Assembly (NCBI GenBank): GCA_942159475.1
Contig: OW804102.1
Location: 34,850,873-34,914,872 of the forward strand
DNA: 64,000 nt
Direction: 5' to 3'
Source: Sthenelais limicola
Taxonomy: Eukaryota; Annelida; Polychaeta; Phyllodocida; Sigalionidae
Part shown: piece by piece, positions 1-12,420 of the stretch
How positions within the stretch are numbered: the first letter of the stretch is position 1
How the letters are laid out: the number at the start of each line of letters is the position of its first letter
The notes under the pieces: model-generated
Told to the model about the DNA's origin: nothing
The model's database searches: none
Seen by the model: the letters and a program-made list of their open reading frames with translations, nothing else
Translations under genes and position numbers: made by a program

Positions 1-813
1 GAACAGGAATTACTGGTCCACAAGGCTCAACAGGTTTTACTGGTTTGGCAGGACCAAAGGGAGACATTGGAAGCCCAGGAGGTGCAACCGGAGCAGCTGG
101 GCCAACTGGAGCTACTGGTCCTGCTGGTCCAGCAGGGGGTCACACTGGAGCAACAGGTGCCCTAGGTGCAACAGGAGTAGCAGGTGCAACTGGGCCAATA
201 GGAAGTACTGGATCAACTGGACCACTGGGAGCAACTGGTGTTGTTGGCCCAGAAGGGGTCAAAGGGGTCAAAGGTGACACAGGTGATCCGGGTGGAGCAA
301 CTGGATCCACAGGTATTCAAGGTATAAAAGGTGATCCTGGAGATCCAGGAGGTGCAACCGGAGCAACCGGAACACAAGGTATAAAAGGAAACCCGGGGAG
401 TCCTGGAGGTGCTACAGGTGCAACTGGTGGAGAAGGACCTCTTGGTGCAACTGGACCCCAAGGGCCCATGGGAAACGTTGGTCTTTCTGGTGAGAAGGGA
501 ATAAAGGGTGAAAAGGGTGACCCTGATGGGGCAACAGGAGCAACAGGCCCTAAGGGAATGAAAGGGGAATCCGGCCCTCCAGGAGGTCCAGTTGGTCCCA
601 CTGGTTCACCAGGGCTTCCCGGTGGTATAGGGCTCACAGGACAGCAAGGAGCTACTGGACCCCAAGGTACAAAAGGTGATAAAGGAGATCCAATGACCTG
701 CAGTGTTACTGAAGACAAGTGTGCCAACATTACCGAGTCATTTTGCAATGGTTTCTACTGTTCTTGCTTTGAAGGGTACAATTTGGATAATCCAGATGCC
801 TTTTCATGCATGG
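1..813 (+). CDS. Exon: collagen-like stalk plus first EGF module
   Basis: The frame is open from the window edge, with Gly at every third residue for about 75 triplets, rich in GATGATG and GPxG. It ends in a six-cysteine EGF-like module (spacing 6,7,4,1,13) that finishes SCM before the donor G|gtaagt, leaving phase 1. The exon continues left of the window. The stalk has recurring one-residue breaks of the type GxP-G-GAT. Antisense open frames across it are shadows of the repeat. Confidence 0.85.
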
Positions 814-3800
814 GTAAGTCTAGGAATATGGTTGATTTTCGCAAAACATTTCCAGTTGGGTATTTTTTCAAAGGTCTTTGATACAATATGTAGTATAGGT
901 TTCTCATATGATACTTCCCAAGCCCTGAAGTGTGCATTTTAGATGTGGAAATAGTTAGAAATGTACCATGAAATATACTCTCACCGAGGGTGTAGTCACA
1001 TAGATATTCAAGGCCATGGTATTCTTTTATAAAAAAACAAAAAAATAATTTATTTCCACATGATTTTAAAGATTAATGGAATTTGGAATATACATTGTGA
1101 TGTTATAGCCAAGAACTATATAATTAACAAAACAATTAATGTAATACTGCTCAAAAAAAAATTTTTAAAAACAATTTCAGTCCAAAATCCTCTCTCAAAT
1201 CTTGGCCATTGTGAGGCCAAATGAATTATTGCGGAGAACAAATTGTCCAGGGATAAATAGCATTATCTTGACAATGAGTAGATTCATAGCAAGGTTCCAA
1301 GTTTTACTGAGTTTTACCGGTAATACATTGACTTCCTATCATTTAAATTAATATCATTTAAAACTTTGGACAAAGTTCTCTTTTTAAAACTTAAAAAAAA
1401 AAGAACTTTGTCAAAAGTCAAGAGATGTGTGGTCTGCCATCTTTCAGACGTGGATATCAAATGTTTCAACCTCACAAACGGATTTTATTGCTTCTGTGAA
1501 GAGGAAGGACTACTCACCTCAATGAATGGAAGCGCCTGTTTAGGTATCTATTACGTGTGATATTTATGTGTGATAAATGTGCGTATAAATATATTGTATT
1601 GCTGCCTGAATCGCATTGTTGACTCGTTGCTAGCGACAACCGCAACCAGAAACAGCCAGAAACAGCCAGGTCGTCGCACTGAGTGGACGTAAAAAATTAA
1701 GGCTAAAAGTGTTAATGGGAATCACCTGACCCCTAAAAGTTAGGGGGTCATTAGAGCTTTCTACTACTGACTGACGATCTAATTTTGGTAACAGATTCAC
1801 TTTTAGTTTGGTTTTTAAATTATCTCATTAGAAGTTATTAGTATTTAATGGCGCCCAAAGTTTATTTCATTTCACAAAAAGAAGTTTCTACACTTAAGGA
1901 AGAGGATACCGCAAAAAGTAATTCTTTTGCAATTTGTTTTTGGGCCAAACTGCAGATTGCCTGAACTATAAAGCTGTCTAATTCTTACCCTAATCATTTA
2001 GCCCACTAGCTATTATATTTAGAAGAAGTAGTTATAAATTTGTTTCTTTGGATGTCACTTTCTAATACTTTAACCTATCTTCATAATTTCATATTATTCA
2101 CTACCTTAATATATTGTTGTTGGGAAAGACTATTGGTCTGCCTGGTTATGCAATTAAAAAGCGCATAATACCCTTGTAATTTCTTGATGGTACGCTGTAT
2201 AAACATCCTAAATAGGGAAGTTCAGCATGTCTAACCGATACGTAGATATAAACGTATCCGTACACCTGATATACAAACATACCTTAAAAGAATATACCGC
2301 ACTCAGAACAATTATAGCCCTATCCCTATTTCTTGAGGTAAAATCAATGTCAGCTAAGTTCGAACATAATTATGGTAAATAATAAGAGTTCTGGAGGGCT
2401 TACAATCTTGGATTATGATGTTTAATGTTGGCAGAGATCTTCGGAGGAGTCATGACGTCCCTCATGAGAGAATCCTGCCTACCATGCTAGCATGGCGAGT
2501 ACAATGTGGTCATGCTCCTCCTCCTACTGGCATTTTGGCAAAGATATATAGCAGAAATAGACATGTCCTCATTAGATCTGACTCTCGACATGCTGTTCAT
2601 GACCAGATTTTATTTTTGAAGAGTGGTTTTATGAAAGAGAAGGTGTTCTGTAAGGGGTAAACCAGTCTTGCTAAAACCAGAACTGACAAGATTCTGTCGC
2701 CCCCCATTATCGCTCACAGTAACAAAAACCTTTCAGGACTATACAGGGTTCATTTCAAACCATCTAAGTTCCAAAAACCCATACCAGTACAGACTATAGC
2801 CTCTCACACTCACTATTAGCAAAGGAAATGGCTTATTAGGGATCTGAAGGGAGGGAAACCTGATTCAAATTTCAACGCAACCACGCCCCCAGCTCACTCA
2901 CACTATCTGGGCCGGTGCAGAGCCAAGATTAGCACAGCCTTCATGACGTCAAATCAAGGAGGATTGTGGGTAATATTCCCCAAAATGGTGGCAGTCTTGA
3001 ATCTTAAATTGAGCCTATTTCGGACATTTCAAATGTTCCATCAAGGTTGTAATAGATACTAGGGATATTTCTGAACTACAGGCACGTTTTTATTTAATAA
3101 AAGAACCTAAAACGCAACGTTAAATATCAAGCAAAATGTTTCATCTCACAATTCATTTTGAATACATAAAAAAGCGACGTAATTCATAAAAAGAGACGTA
3201 TACGGTTACGTAATTGAGATAGGTTTGCTTTGCGGAACCTTCCTATTAACAAGCATACAAAATACACTTTATAGCCTTGTTTTCCGTGAATGCAGATATT
3301 AATGAGTGTGCTATTGGTAATGGTGGATGTGCAGCAGCTGAGACTTGTGTCAATACACAGGGGTCCTATAGGTGTGACTGTCCTACTGGCAACTGTAACC
3401 AGGCACCTCCTGGTAATAATAACAACAATAATCCTCAAGTGGGTATGTATAATAACAAGATTCATATACTGTAAACGTATTAATGTTCGCGCAAGATTTA
3501 TTTTCGCCATTTTCGCGCACCCACATTTGTGCTTGAAAATAAATCCTGCGTGAAAGGTATAATTATTGCATGAACAAGATGTGATACTTCATTGCTGCGC
3601 TAATTTAAATCCGCGCGAAAAGGTGTCAAAAGTTCTTGGTGCGCGAAAATTTATTAGCACGAAAATAAATACGTTTACAGTATAATATATAGTGATTAGA
3701 TAGGTAGTGCTTATTACGGTATTCAGTGGCCAGCATCCCATGGAGGAAGTCACAACGTACATATTATTGTTCACAGAGTATTAGTTTTCGCTATTTTAGC

Positions 3801-6800
3801 GTGCCCACCTCTCTGCGTAAAAATAAATCCTGCGCAAAAGGTAAAATTATTGCACAAAGAAGGTGTGAGACTTCCTTGCTGCGCGAATTAAATCCGCGGG
3901 AAAAGGTGTCAAAGTACTTAGTGCACGAAAATTTATCTGCGCGAAAAATTAGTCCTTTTTATTTACTGTCAATGATTTCTCTTGAATGCCCTGACTTTTT
4001 TAAAGGCCCCAGGATGGTTAATTTCGATATGTAACATATAATTATGTATGTATACATATATATAAAATGCTAAAATTCGAATTTCTGTTTTATATAAATA
4101 TAAAAATATGAAAAATAATAATAACAATAGAAAATGGAAGAAAATAAGTTGTTCACTATTGGTTGAGCCAATATACACGAGATTGACCATTTAAGGCACA
4201 CTTTTCACTCTAGGGATCATCTTCAAAACGGCCATGACCCTTGACCCTACCTTGGGTGTAGGACGACGTAAGAGACAAGCAGAAGAGTCTCAGTTTACGG
4301 AGGAAGAGCTAGCAGAGATTCAAGCTCTCATCCAAGACACGGTCTGCACTACATATTCTCTTTTATATATATATACATGTCATAAGGAGGTTAAACTGAC
4401 GTGTACAATATACTAAGCACATGATTCTATTCGTAAAATCTCATTTAGTGGGTTGGTTAAGTGTCTTGTAACTTCAAATATCCCCTTTGGCATAGAAGTA
4501 TCTTACATAAGTGCATCAATAGGGGAGTTGCATGTGCCACTGCGCATGTCCATGACAGTGCATGCTGGCTGGGATAGATTCAGTATAAATCTGACTTACA
4601 AATATTTAGCAACAATTTTATGGAAAACTGCCAGAAAGTCTTTACCAATATCATAGCTTTTATAAATGATCTATGAAAACCAAATGCATGATGGGAAAGA
4701 TGGATGCTTGTGCTACGGAAACATGTAAAACACATGGATACTGACATTAGATCATTGATAAATATTCCATGCTGAAGATAACATGTTTTCTATAGATTTT
4801 ATACTGTACCATTACTCCCATAATTCCATGCGAGTCAAGATTCAAAATGGCGACTATGTAATTACCCTATTGACCACGTAGAACAATAATAATGTAATAT
4901 CTGGCATCAGCTTTGTCTCTTTCTAGTAGAGTAAGTACGTGTCATTATTATATGGGTTAGATTTTTAGAAAATGTACAATTGGCAGCTGTACACATTCAG
5001 TGAATTCTGCAAAATTAGGCTGCAATTTGGTCAATACTAGGTAAATTCGAGAGTATTCGGCATTGCATTGATTCTAGCAATCTGTTTGGTTAGGTTGAAC
5101 TGTATTTTGAACTTTGTTTTCGTCTGAAATTTCGGTTATTTGAGAGGATTGGTGAAGGTGAATTGTACATTTTCTGAAAATCTGACCCATATAAGATTTA
5201 TTGTGACCATGGACATCGGACCAACAATAATGGACAACAGAAAAATCAAAATATAATCTGAACAATAATCCACATTCATATCATATTTGAGATTAATTTC
5301 CTACACACCTAAGTTTACATACTTCTATTTTTGTATTTACAGTTTAGCAAGGCATCATTTACGCGGGCATATTATTTTGAATCAATTACAGAAGTCAGGT
5401 AAATATATTGCACATCAAACCAATCGAATCATTCAAATAAATCCAGAAGTGACTTACCAAAAGTGTGTTTGGGTTGCGACTAGAGGGATGGGTTTAGGAC
5501 TTGACCAATGTTGACTAATATTTTGAAAGTATCTCATCAATGTCATAGCCGATTTCTGATATGACATAACAATAATAATAATATTGTATTTATTTGGGAC
5601 AGGTGCATGATTCTTCTATAATATCATTTTGTTATCGATTATCAAATCTATCATAATGATACTGTCTATAGGCTCACAACCTCTCAGATAAGAAAAGAAT
5701 GGTGTGTCAGTGATAGGACGCCTACTGCTCTAATTGCTTTCCCAGCCATTGATTAGCCGTCCTAATCAGTTTATAATAGCATTTTGCGGTCAGGAGGGAG
5801 GGGCCTTACCTCAGTTTGAAGGGATTCTGTCACACCTGGGCCTAGACTGGATACGGTTTCTCTTAGATTTGGGGACCTACAGATCCCCTCTTGCCTCTTT
5901 TCCTGAACATTCAATGAATCGATTTCGCTTTGAGAATCTCTTCTGATATGTCTGTTTGCAGTGCCACAGGAGACAGCATATTAGTCACACAGAGTATTGT
6001 ATTTTACGAGGTATTTGAGCTGGCGATGGACCTCGATATTTACGACGAGTTTGTCCCGATACTGGACGACATTCTACCTAAGATTTCTGACGTACTCGGT
6101 AGGGAGGTCGCTATAAGAGGAGGGGAGGCTGTGGTACCTTGTGGGGATACTACTGGTACAGTAGGTAGGTATTATAATGTTTTACATAATTTGGAGGGTG
6201 GAGAGCCCTAAAGTCTTTTTAATAGCCTTGAACAGTCCTAGGGCTATAACAACCTAAGGCAGAGACTAAACAGATTATTAACCTCCATTTCGGACCTTCT
6301 GGTGCACTGTTTGTGTATAATCCAGAGGCGAAATCGTGGGATTATGCACCAGATATGGAACCAGCAGCCCATCAATGTCGGCCATTAATCATTAAGTAAT
6401 TCACCCATTCTGCAATCTGAGTATTAATAGTGATAATGAGTATGTATACATCCCATTTAATAGCAAAATATAAGAATTATAATGTTGGATAAATTAAAGA
6501 TCATTGAGATGTATTATTACCTAGGTCTTATAATTCTGGGTATTTATTCACATTTCAGATCTTTAAGTAGAACAGATCATAAATACTGTCTCGATATATC
6601 CAAACTTAGTTTCTGCGTTGAAAATAGTTGTATGGATATGATGAATAGTAATGACAATAAACTGAGTTGTTTTCTGAACCCTTATACGTGTGTTTATTTG
6701 CTGACAGTAATAAGGCTACCTGGGCTACAGCCATACCATTACTAAGTAGGCTGCACTCAGTGGCACCCCCTGGTCTCAAGTTATAGAACTATATTACTGG

Positions 6801-8153
6801 GAACTCTTCAAATTTCATGGGTTGTATTATAGACCATTGCAAAATAGCGCAACCGGACATGGCAAGAAGATATACATATAAAACCTATTATTAATACTCA
6901 TGTATGCTATAAGTCGGTACCAAATATTTTAATTCTATTTGATATGTCATTATTTCTGTCATTATTATTATGGTTCTTAAATATTATATATTTCGGATCA
7001 CGTATTGCTGAGAAGAGCGTCTTGGGTGAAAGCTTTTCTCTGAATAAACTTAACAAACAAACAAACATATAACCGATCTCTGAATGATCTGAATGTCATA
7101 TTATAGGAGTCTCTGTGTTTCAGATATATTTAAACTATGAAAATAACATTTTCAATGGTATCATGTACTAAAATTATGTCTTAGCAATTATTGGATAATT
7201 GATCTTTCCTGTTGTTCAACAGATCTGAGGGATTTGAACAGCCTGCGGGGCATCTTGTTGAATTGCCCATGTCCGCAGGTTGAGACGGACCAACATCGTC
7301 CACCATTGTGCAAGTATGTAAACTATCAATACCCGTGGTATATTAATCATTCAATTTGTTTAATAACAACAATCAATACATCTTTCGTATTGTGGGTAAG
7401 AAAACGTTTCTCCGCGTCTGCCCAGAGTACAGGATTTCTCAAATTTGTATAATTCATATAATTATATGCAATGTAAATAACATGTATTACCATTACAAAG
7501 TGTTTACGAAATTTCATATCAAGCAACGTGGCAAGTGGGAAATTACTTTCCTAGCATTCTTGAAACTAAAGTATCTTCAGCCGTTCATGAAGCTATTCTT
7601 AACAATACCTCGAAACATATACTTCAAACTGTACACGATGGCCAATGATATTATATTGTGTCCTATTTCATTTAACAGAGACGAGTATTTTGAAGACACG
7701 GGACAAGGTTATATATATAATAGTGTGCGTTATAACCGGGCGAAAATAGATGATACAATAAGGAACACGAACGATTATTTCAAAAGATCTGAAATAAGAG
7801 TGGACTCCCGGATTGGAAGCATCGAACTTCTTGCTATACTAGGACTGATCCTCGGTGTTGTACTATTTATAGCAATTGTATGCATATTCGTAGCTTTATA
7901 TTGTCTCCGACGATGGATTTGGACATTAACAAAACCTTTGAGGGACAAGCCGGTACCTAAACCCTTATTTGAAGACCCTAAACCTGCATTTGGAGCCATG
8001 GTTACAAGGCTAAACCACGGACACTATATTGGTGCCAGCGAAGCACGGGTTGGGCCAAGAGTCAAAACGTCTTGGATTCTGTGTCAAGGCAATGGTTTGA
8101 ATGTGCAAGCAGAATATGTTAGTGTTCCTACTACTACTATCACACCTTGTTAG
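1..8153 (+). CDS. Collagen-EGF single-pass membrane protein, 3' part of gene (eight exons)
   Basis: Eight exons can be chained: 1-813, about 1448-1543, 3296-3442, 4214-4341, 5343-5398, 5962-6155, 7223-7313 and 7679-8153. Intron phases agree at every join (1,1,1,0,2,1,2). The product reads as a Gly-X-Y stalk, EGF-like modules (the third starts DINEC, the calcium-binding type), an Asn-rich linker, a basic RRKRQ site, an acidic ectodomain, one hydrophobic helix ([20 protein letters not shown]) and a tail of about 85 residues. A type I surface protein with the stalk outside is inferred. The RRKR motif fits furin-type cleavage and the following domain may be SEA-like, but I could not confirm an SEA fold. 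The 5' end lies left of the window. No symbol is assigned. Elements of families A, B, C and D sit in its introns. Confidence 0.8.
1448..1543 (+). CDS. Exon: short EGF-like module
   Basis: Chosen from the acceptor tttcag before position 1448 and the donor ending tta-g|gtatct. Both are phase 1, as in the neighbouring EGF exons. It encodes [20 protein letters not shown] and then NGSAC. Only four cysteines lie inside this border. Two more (CVVC) lie just upstream in the same frame, so a phase-compatible acceptor near 1416 would give a six-cysteine module. The pyrimidine tract favours 1448; cysteine count favours the longer form. Confidence 0.6.
1560..3295. other. Intron of the collagen-EGF gene, no further coding sequence seen
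   Basis: About 1.75 kb between two EGF exons. Around 1706-1755 is a short motif (ggctaaaagt, then cctgacccctaaaagttagg) that recurs near 10838-10882, so it is probably part of a low-copy repeat. The open frame at 2415-2660 has no splice sites or recognisable domain and is treated as chance. Confidence 0.5.
3296..3442 (+). CDS. Exon: calcium-binding EGF module and Asn-rich linker
   Basis: Bordered by acceptor tgcag and donor g|gtatgt, phase 1 at both ends, 49 codons. It encodes [18 protein letters not shown] and onward with six cysteines in EGF spacing. The D-I-N-E start and the N/Y region fit the calcium-binding EGF consensus. The module is followed by PPG and a run of six Asn encoded by AAT/AAC codons. 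Confidence 0.85.
3466..3683 (+). repeat. Inverted-repeat element family B, copy 1
   Basis: Terminal inverted repeats TACTGTAAACGTATT and AATACGTTTACAGTA bound about 218 bp. The interior is dominated by GCGCGAAAAT and ATTTTCGCGC motifs, so most of the element can fold back. Non-coding, consistent with a MITE inserted at TA. Confidence 0.75.
3770..3970 (+). repeat. Family B element, copy 2 (decayed ends)
   Basis: About 100 bp after copy 1 and in the same orientation. It repeats the family B interior (ttttcgctattttagcg, aaataaatcctgcgcaaaag, ggtgtgagacttcc), but its outer termini no longer match. Confidence 0.6.
4214..4341 (+). CDS. Exon: dibasic cleavage site and start of membrane-proximal ectodomain
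   Basis: Acceptor actctag, phase 1 in; donor acg|gtctgc, phase 0 out. It contains [12 protein letters not shown], a furin-type R-x-K-R site, followed by an acidic helix-like stretch ([16 protein letters not shown]). The donor is weak but is the only one that fits the phase-0 start of the next exon. Confidence 0.7.
4518..4872 (+). repeat. Inverted-repeat element family D, copy 1
   Basis: About 355 bp starting AATAGGGGAGTTGCATG. It includes cactgcgcatgtcc, the tract ttgataaatattccatgctg, and tcaagattcaaaatggcg, ending in ccctatt. It matches copies at 49408-49765 (opposite strand) and 52422-52776. Non-coding. Confidence 0.75.
4951..5192 (-). repeat. Inverted-repeat element family A, copy 1
   Basis: Starts TATGGGTTAGATTTTTAG and ends CTGAAAATCTGACCCATA, near-perfect inverted termini of about 30 bp over 242 bp. 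The interior carries the family's gcagctgtacacatt block on the left and gttatttgagaggatt on the right. The TA at each end fits Tc1/mariner-type target duplication. Confidence 0.8.
5343..5398 (+). CDS. Exon: ectodomain segment
   Basis: Follows acceptor atttacag, phase 0, and ends gtc-ag|gtaaat, phase 2. It encodes [18 protein letters not shown]. Joined after IQALIQDT it gives a smooth segment with the alternation of a mixed alpha/beta ectodomain. It is recognised through splice phase only, since a 56-base exon is too short to be convincing alone. Confidence 0.65.
5663..5850 (+). repeat. Inverted-repeat element family C, copy 1
   Basis: Begins gtctataggctcacaacc and ends gggcctagact. The interior has the family marks tcagataagaaaagaatgg, cgcctactgctctaat and ggagggaggggccttacc. 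It lies in the collagen-EGF intron just before the 5962 exon. Most of it is non-coding. Confidence 0.7.
5962..6155 (+). CDS. Exon: acidic ectodomain segment
   Basis: Acceptor tttgcag, phase 2 in. It encodes [20 protein letters not shown] and continues acidic to VVPCGDTTG. The donor is either g|gtacag at 6155 or g|gtaggt at 6164; both are phase 1 and differ by three residues. GC and codon choice are visibly higher than in the flanking intron. I do not recognise a named domain. Confidence 0.75.
6740..7068 (+). repeat. Possible LINE 3' end with ACAA-type tail
   Basis: Ends ctgaataaacttaacaaaca followed by further aaac units. A polyadenylation-like AATAAA leading into short tandem repeats is typical of CR1/RTE-type LINE 3' ends. 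No reverse transcriptase sequence is visible and the 5' border is uncertain. Confidence 0.3.
7223..7313 (+). CDS. Exon: Cys-containing ectodomain segment
   Basis: Acceptor ttcaacag, phase 1 in; donor aa|gtatgt, phase 2 out. It encodes [20 protein letters not shown] and ends in PPLCK. Three cysteines here plus the one in the preceding exon could form disulphides just outside the membrane. Confidence 0.7.
7679..8153 (+). CDS. Terminal exon: membrane helix and cytosolic tail
   Basis: Acceptor atttaacag, phase 2, then [10 protein letters not shown] and onward. A hydrophobic span of about 28 residues ([20 protein letters not shown] then IFVALYCL) is followed by RRW, a stop-transfer pattern placing the Pro/Lys-rich tail ([15 protein letters not shown]) in the cytosol. 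The reading frame ends with a stop at 8151-8153. I see no classical AATAAA in the next 200 bases. Confidence 0.85.
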
Positions 8154-8309
8154 TAGTTCCTGATTGTGGGAAATGTTAATGTGAACTATGTGAATAATGA
8201 ACCAGTGACTTTATTTATTAATTGGTTTAGGATGAATCAATTCTGTTAGCTTATATACTATTCGAGTAAAGACAGCATTGTCTTTTAATAAGATTACTAT
8301 AAGTATATT

Positions 8310-8506
8310 TATGGGTCAGATTGCCAGGAAATGTACAATTAACCTTCTCTAATCCTCTCAAATAACCCAAATTTAAGAATAAAAAATGAATACCATACAG
8401 AATATACTCAGATATACCTAGTATTTATCATTTTTCACTCTAATTTAGCAGAATTTGATAGACATGTAGAACTGTAGATTGTGCATTTTCTGAAACTCTG
8501 ACCCAT
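8310..8506 (+). repeat. Family A element, copy 2
   Basis: Starts TATGGGTCAGATTGCCAG and ends AAACTCTGACCCATA, 197 bp. The order inside is opposite to copy 1 (cctctcaaataacccaaatt first). It is shorter than the typical copy because part of the centre is missing. Confidence 0.75.
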
Positions 8507-11500
8507 ATATTGTAATAGGCATTATGTACATGCAAAGACTCTTTATAAATGTGTCCCGAATAGGATTAATTGTGTGTAATTCCATCACTAATTACATTAC
8601 ATCTAAAGTGAGCTAGTGTTCTTCTCTGCTTGGCTAGTTATTGAAATATTTGTTTCAAAATTAGGAAGACTTTATTTGAATTACTGTATATCTATAGATA
8701 TAAATTGATAATACAAGCAAAGGTACAATGTGATATTAACCATGATTGGAAATGTTTCGTATGTTCGTCGTCAAAGAAGGATTTTATAAAGGACGATATA
8801 ATTTTGGCGATTTTTTTATGGAACGTATTTATTATGTTTAACAGGTTGAACACTCTGCCAAACACATATAATAATAATACGTTATCATATGGCCACATAA
8901 TAGTATGTGGTGTGATCCAAAAGATTTACTATCGTGTCATATTCTAATGTCGCTCATTGTTTCTCGTTTTTATGGCAGAAGTGATCAAATAATATTGATT
9001 GTTTGTATGGGATATCTTAATGTCAAAATTAGTATTTATTCAAGTGAATGCACAACAGTGTTACCTACGCAAGCATGCTGTCAATAGTAAAGAAATAACT
9101 ATTCGTTTTCAGAAGTCTTTCCATTAAATAAACATCTATAGTTTGCATTATATGGATGCACATGGGCATCATCGCGCCCCTTTAACTGCTTTTAATTTGA
9201 ATAGATTTAAATTGATATAAACTTGCAAGAAGGGAGTGTACTTCGTCACACTGTGGCGTTATGCATATACATGTACCGGTATATATTTTAATTTCAGGTA
9301 ACTTCAGAATGGACATTAAATGTAGAAGTCATTTCGCTTAAATTAGGACCACTCCCACCCCATCCCCACACACCCATCCCCTCGTTTGTATTACATTTAG
9401 AATCCATATGTTCTATCAGAAATACACATTAAAACATGCAGGAATTTGTGCGATTTGCTTTTATTAATTTGTTCAATCATTTGTTTTTAAGTCATGTTAA
9501 TAAACTATTAAAATATTCATAACAGTTTTCGGTTTCCTGGGATTAGTCACAAGGCTACTTGCCACTTGGTGAATATCTTCCTTTATTGATGCCTACATTT
9601 TCAGTAACAGAGTTAAAATGGAGAAAATGTATACACGATCATGAGTGAATATATATATACTCGTTGCTAATCAATGAAACCTATATAGCTTGAATCAGTA
9701 CACCGGGTTTATACCATTGTCATTACTATGATAGGACCAGTAACACTTCAGTAGCCTCGTTCGTACGTTAAGTCATGCATGCTTAGAAATGAGTGCTTAT
9801 TAATCAACTATAAAACACCTTTATATTCTTTGAGATACATAATACATTATGCATAGAATTTATAACATCTCATAATGTTACACTGTCGCATGAAATATTT
9901 TTTAAATACTCCTTCAGGTTTTCATCCCGAAATAGATATTATTATGAACTGGTCCCCAAGTTGACTACCAAAATGTAAAATGATGGTGTTCTGCTCTATA
10001 TAAAGATGAATATTATTATGCACCGAGGCAATACTATCAGGATTATTGTTGTAAATAAAGGTGTATACTCATGGGTAATGTGGAGGTATAATGTTTCGAT
10101 AGCAGTTCATCAGGAGGTATAGCACTTATTTAGTACTCCATCGATGAGTCAATTTCCAGAAGCAATCTTCACCAAAAGTAATGAACTGCATAAGAAAACT
10201 TGTACAAGTCTTTGATTTGCAATTTTTTAAAACATAAACCTGTTTTTAAACATATCAAACGTGCGTCATTATTTCTCCCAATGAAATAAATCAATGTCAA
10301 GACAAACCCCAGCATAATAATGTGCCAATTGAGATGTGCTGTTGTTATGTCCATGTTCCCTTTTACCTGTCAGAATCAGTATACTTAACACTATCATGTT
10401 TACTTATGACCATCTCACAGGCTTTGATATAATGTTTTACATTACTTTTCACAAGGTTATCATACAGATAGTTCATTCCCTTATTCACTGACATTTACAT
10501 TCAAACCTCAATTAAGAGATATTACAAATATACAGGCCCATAAGTAGGCAATTACCTCTATATTAGACAAGTAATATCATAAATGAATACAGGGAAGGAG
10601 ATGACCACCAAACGTTGATGTGTTGCTGCTTCGGGAAATTGACCATGGACATGAGATCGAATACATTCACTTCTGATTACAAAGGAAAATTGATAATCCC
10701 TGCTTTTTATATTTCTCACTTCGTTTTGAATAATCATACATGTGTGTTTCAATACTAATATTAAATATCATACAATCAGGTCCAGACAGCCATAATCCTC
10801 GATTCCACATCCAGCGATAAGCTTAACCACAAGACTAAGACTAAGGCTAAAAGTATTAATGACCCCTAAAACTTAGGGGTCCAAAACTGCCTTCTGAACC
10901 TGACTGCATACTAGGAATGCCCCCTTCTGTGACGGTTGACAGTCGACCAGGGGCCAGTCAGTGACATCCATGAAGTGGGTTGGGTTATCCCATGTGGAGC
11001 TAGGAAACCCTTGCCATCCATTTTGCTGATACTTTGGAATGAATTAAAAGAGGTGAATTTCATTTAATTTCTTGCAATATGGCGATAAATATATATTCCT
11101 TTTAAAATACCAGAATAGACCCATATTGTTATATTGGTAGAGCGAACTCTTGTATGAGGCATTTTGATGGCTCAAGATGAGTGTTTTAACACGAAACAAG
11201 TTACTGCTTTTCGTAAGTATATGATATATAGATTGGTAAATTAAGTAAACTTGTCAAGTAGTTTCGCTATCCACCTCCAAGCGGGAACTGAGAGGCAGAA
11301 GGATACGTGTATCTAGAGGGGGGGGTGGGGGTGACCCACCTCTGGAGTGTTTAAAAGTCACCGGTTTTTAAACCCCAGCCTCCACGTGAAAATGATGAGA
11401 AATCATTGAGGAGCAGTACCAATGTCTTCCTAATATTATTATGCTACTCTTTAAAATCTACCTAAGTGTTATATCAATGCATACGACTTAGTATTGTTTA

Positions 11501-12329
11501 GTTTGTATAAATATTAAATACATGTATTCTACTCTAAATATTATAGCTTCTTATGGTGTAAACATTATTGTGTTACCATTGGCTTTTAAAGCATTGAGCA
11601 TTTCATTCTGCAGTAACAATTATTCATTAATGTTGCTATTTACAGTATTGCACGTTGTCATGTTGCGCTGCATATATCTTTCATGCATTCTATGCCAAGA
11701 CTCCGCTAGGTATTAAAGTTTTTTTTATAAAATAAATCTCATTAAAGAAGGCATTTCCACAAAATTGGATACTTAGTGCATTATAGACTGCTTGGCATTT
11801 GTGCATAGCAAGAGTCAGATTGAAGAGGTATAAAGCTGTGATTCCACTGAGCCGCTTTTATCTGTGGCATGGCTTGTATTGGTTGAAAAGACCCCAAAAG
11901 AAGCGCAAGTGTTGAATTTTAACACCGGATACAAAGTGCATTAAACAATTCTACTGGACCACTGTGCTTCGCTCCATGTTTGCTTCTGATATAGTCTATA
12001 GCCAAAATAACAGAGCAAACCATTAGCATACATAATGTTATATCATATAATGCAATTATGACGTCATAGTGAATAAACCACATTATGATTAATGACCTTA
12101 TTATCTATGACCTATAATAACTCTAATTACCTTCATGAAATTAATTAATTGCAGTATGGTGCAAGTCTACTAAAGAGGAGCCCAGTGGAATCACAGCTTT
12201 ACTTAGGTCATGGTGAATACTCTGTCTCAAGTCTACCTGATTTTTCTATATCTCCGTAATAGATTAGGTTTATATAATTATAAATTCCAAAAGTGAGAAA
12301 AGAATCAGCTGGACTCGAGTCACCAACGC

Positions 12330-12420
12330 AGTCTTGTCTCAGGGCCTCTCAAATCAGATAGGAATGAGGCCTACTGCCTTAATAGGTTTCCTGACCCTGG
12401 AGTAGGCGTCCTAATGGGAA
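12330..12420 (+). repeat. Family C element, copy 2 (partial)
   Basis: Carries cctctcaaatcagatagg, gcctactgccttaata and ctggagtaggcgtcctaat. Only the first half of the family is present and the right terminus is absent. Confidence 0.55.

Noticed and set aside
213..748. Antisense open frames across the collagen exon
   Set aside because: They are mirror products of the Gly-X-Y repeat (Pro/Ser-rich), with no independent support.
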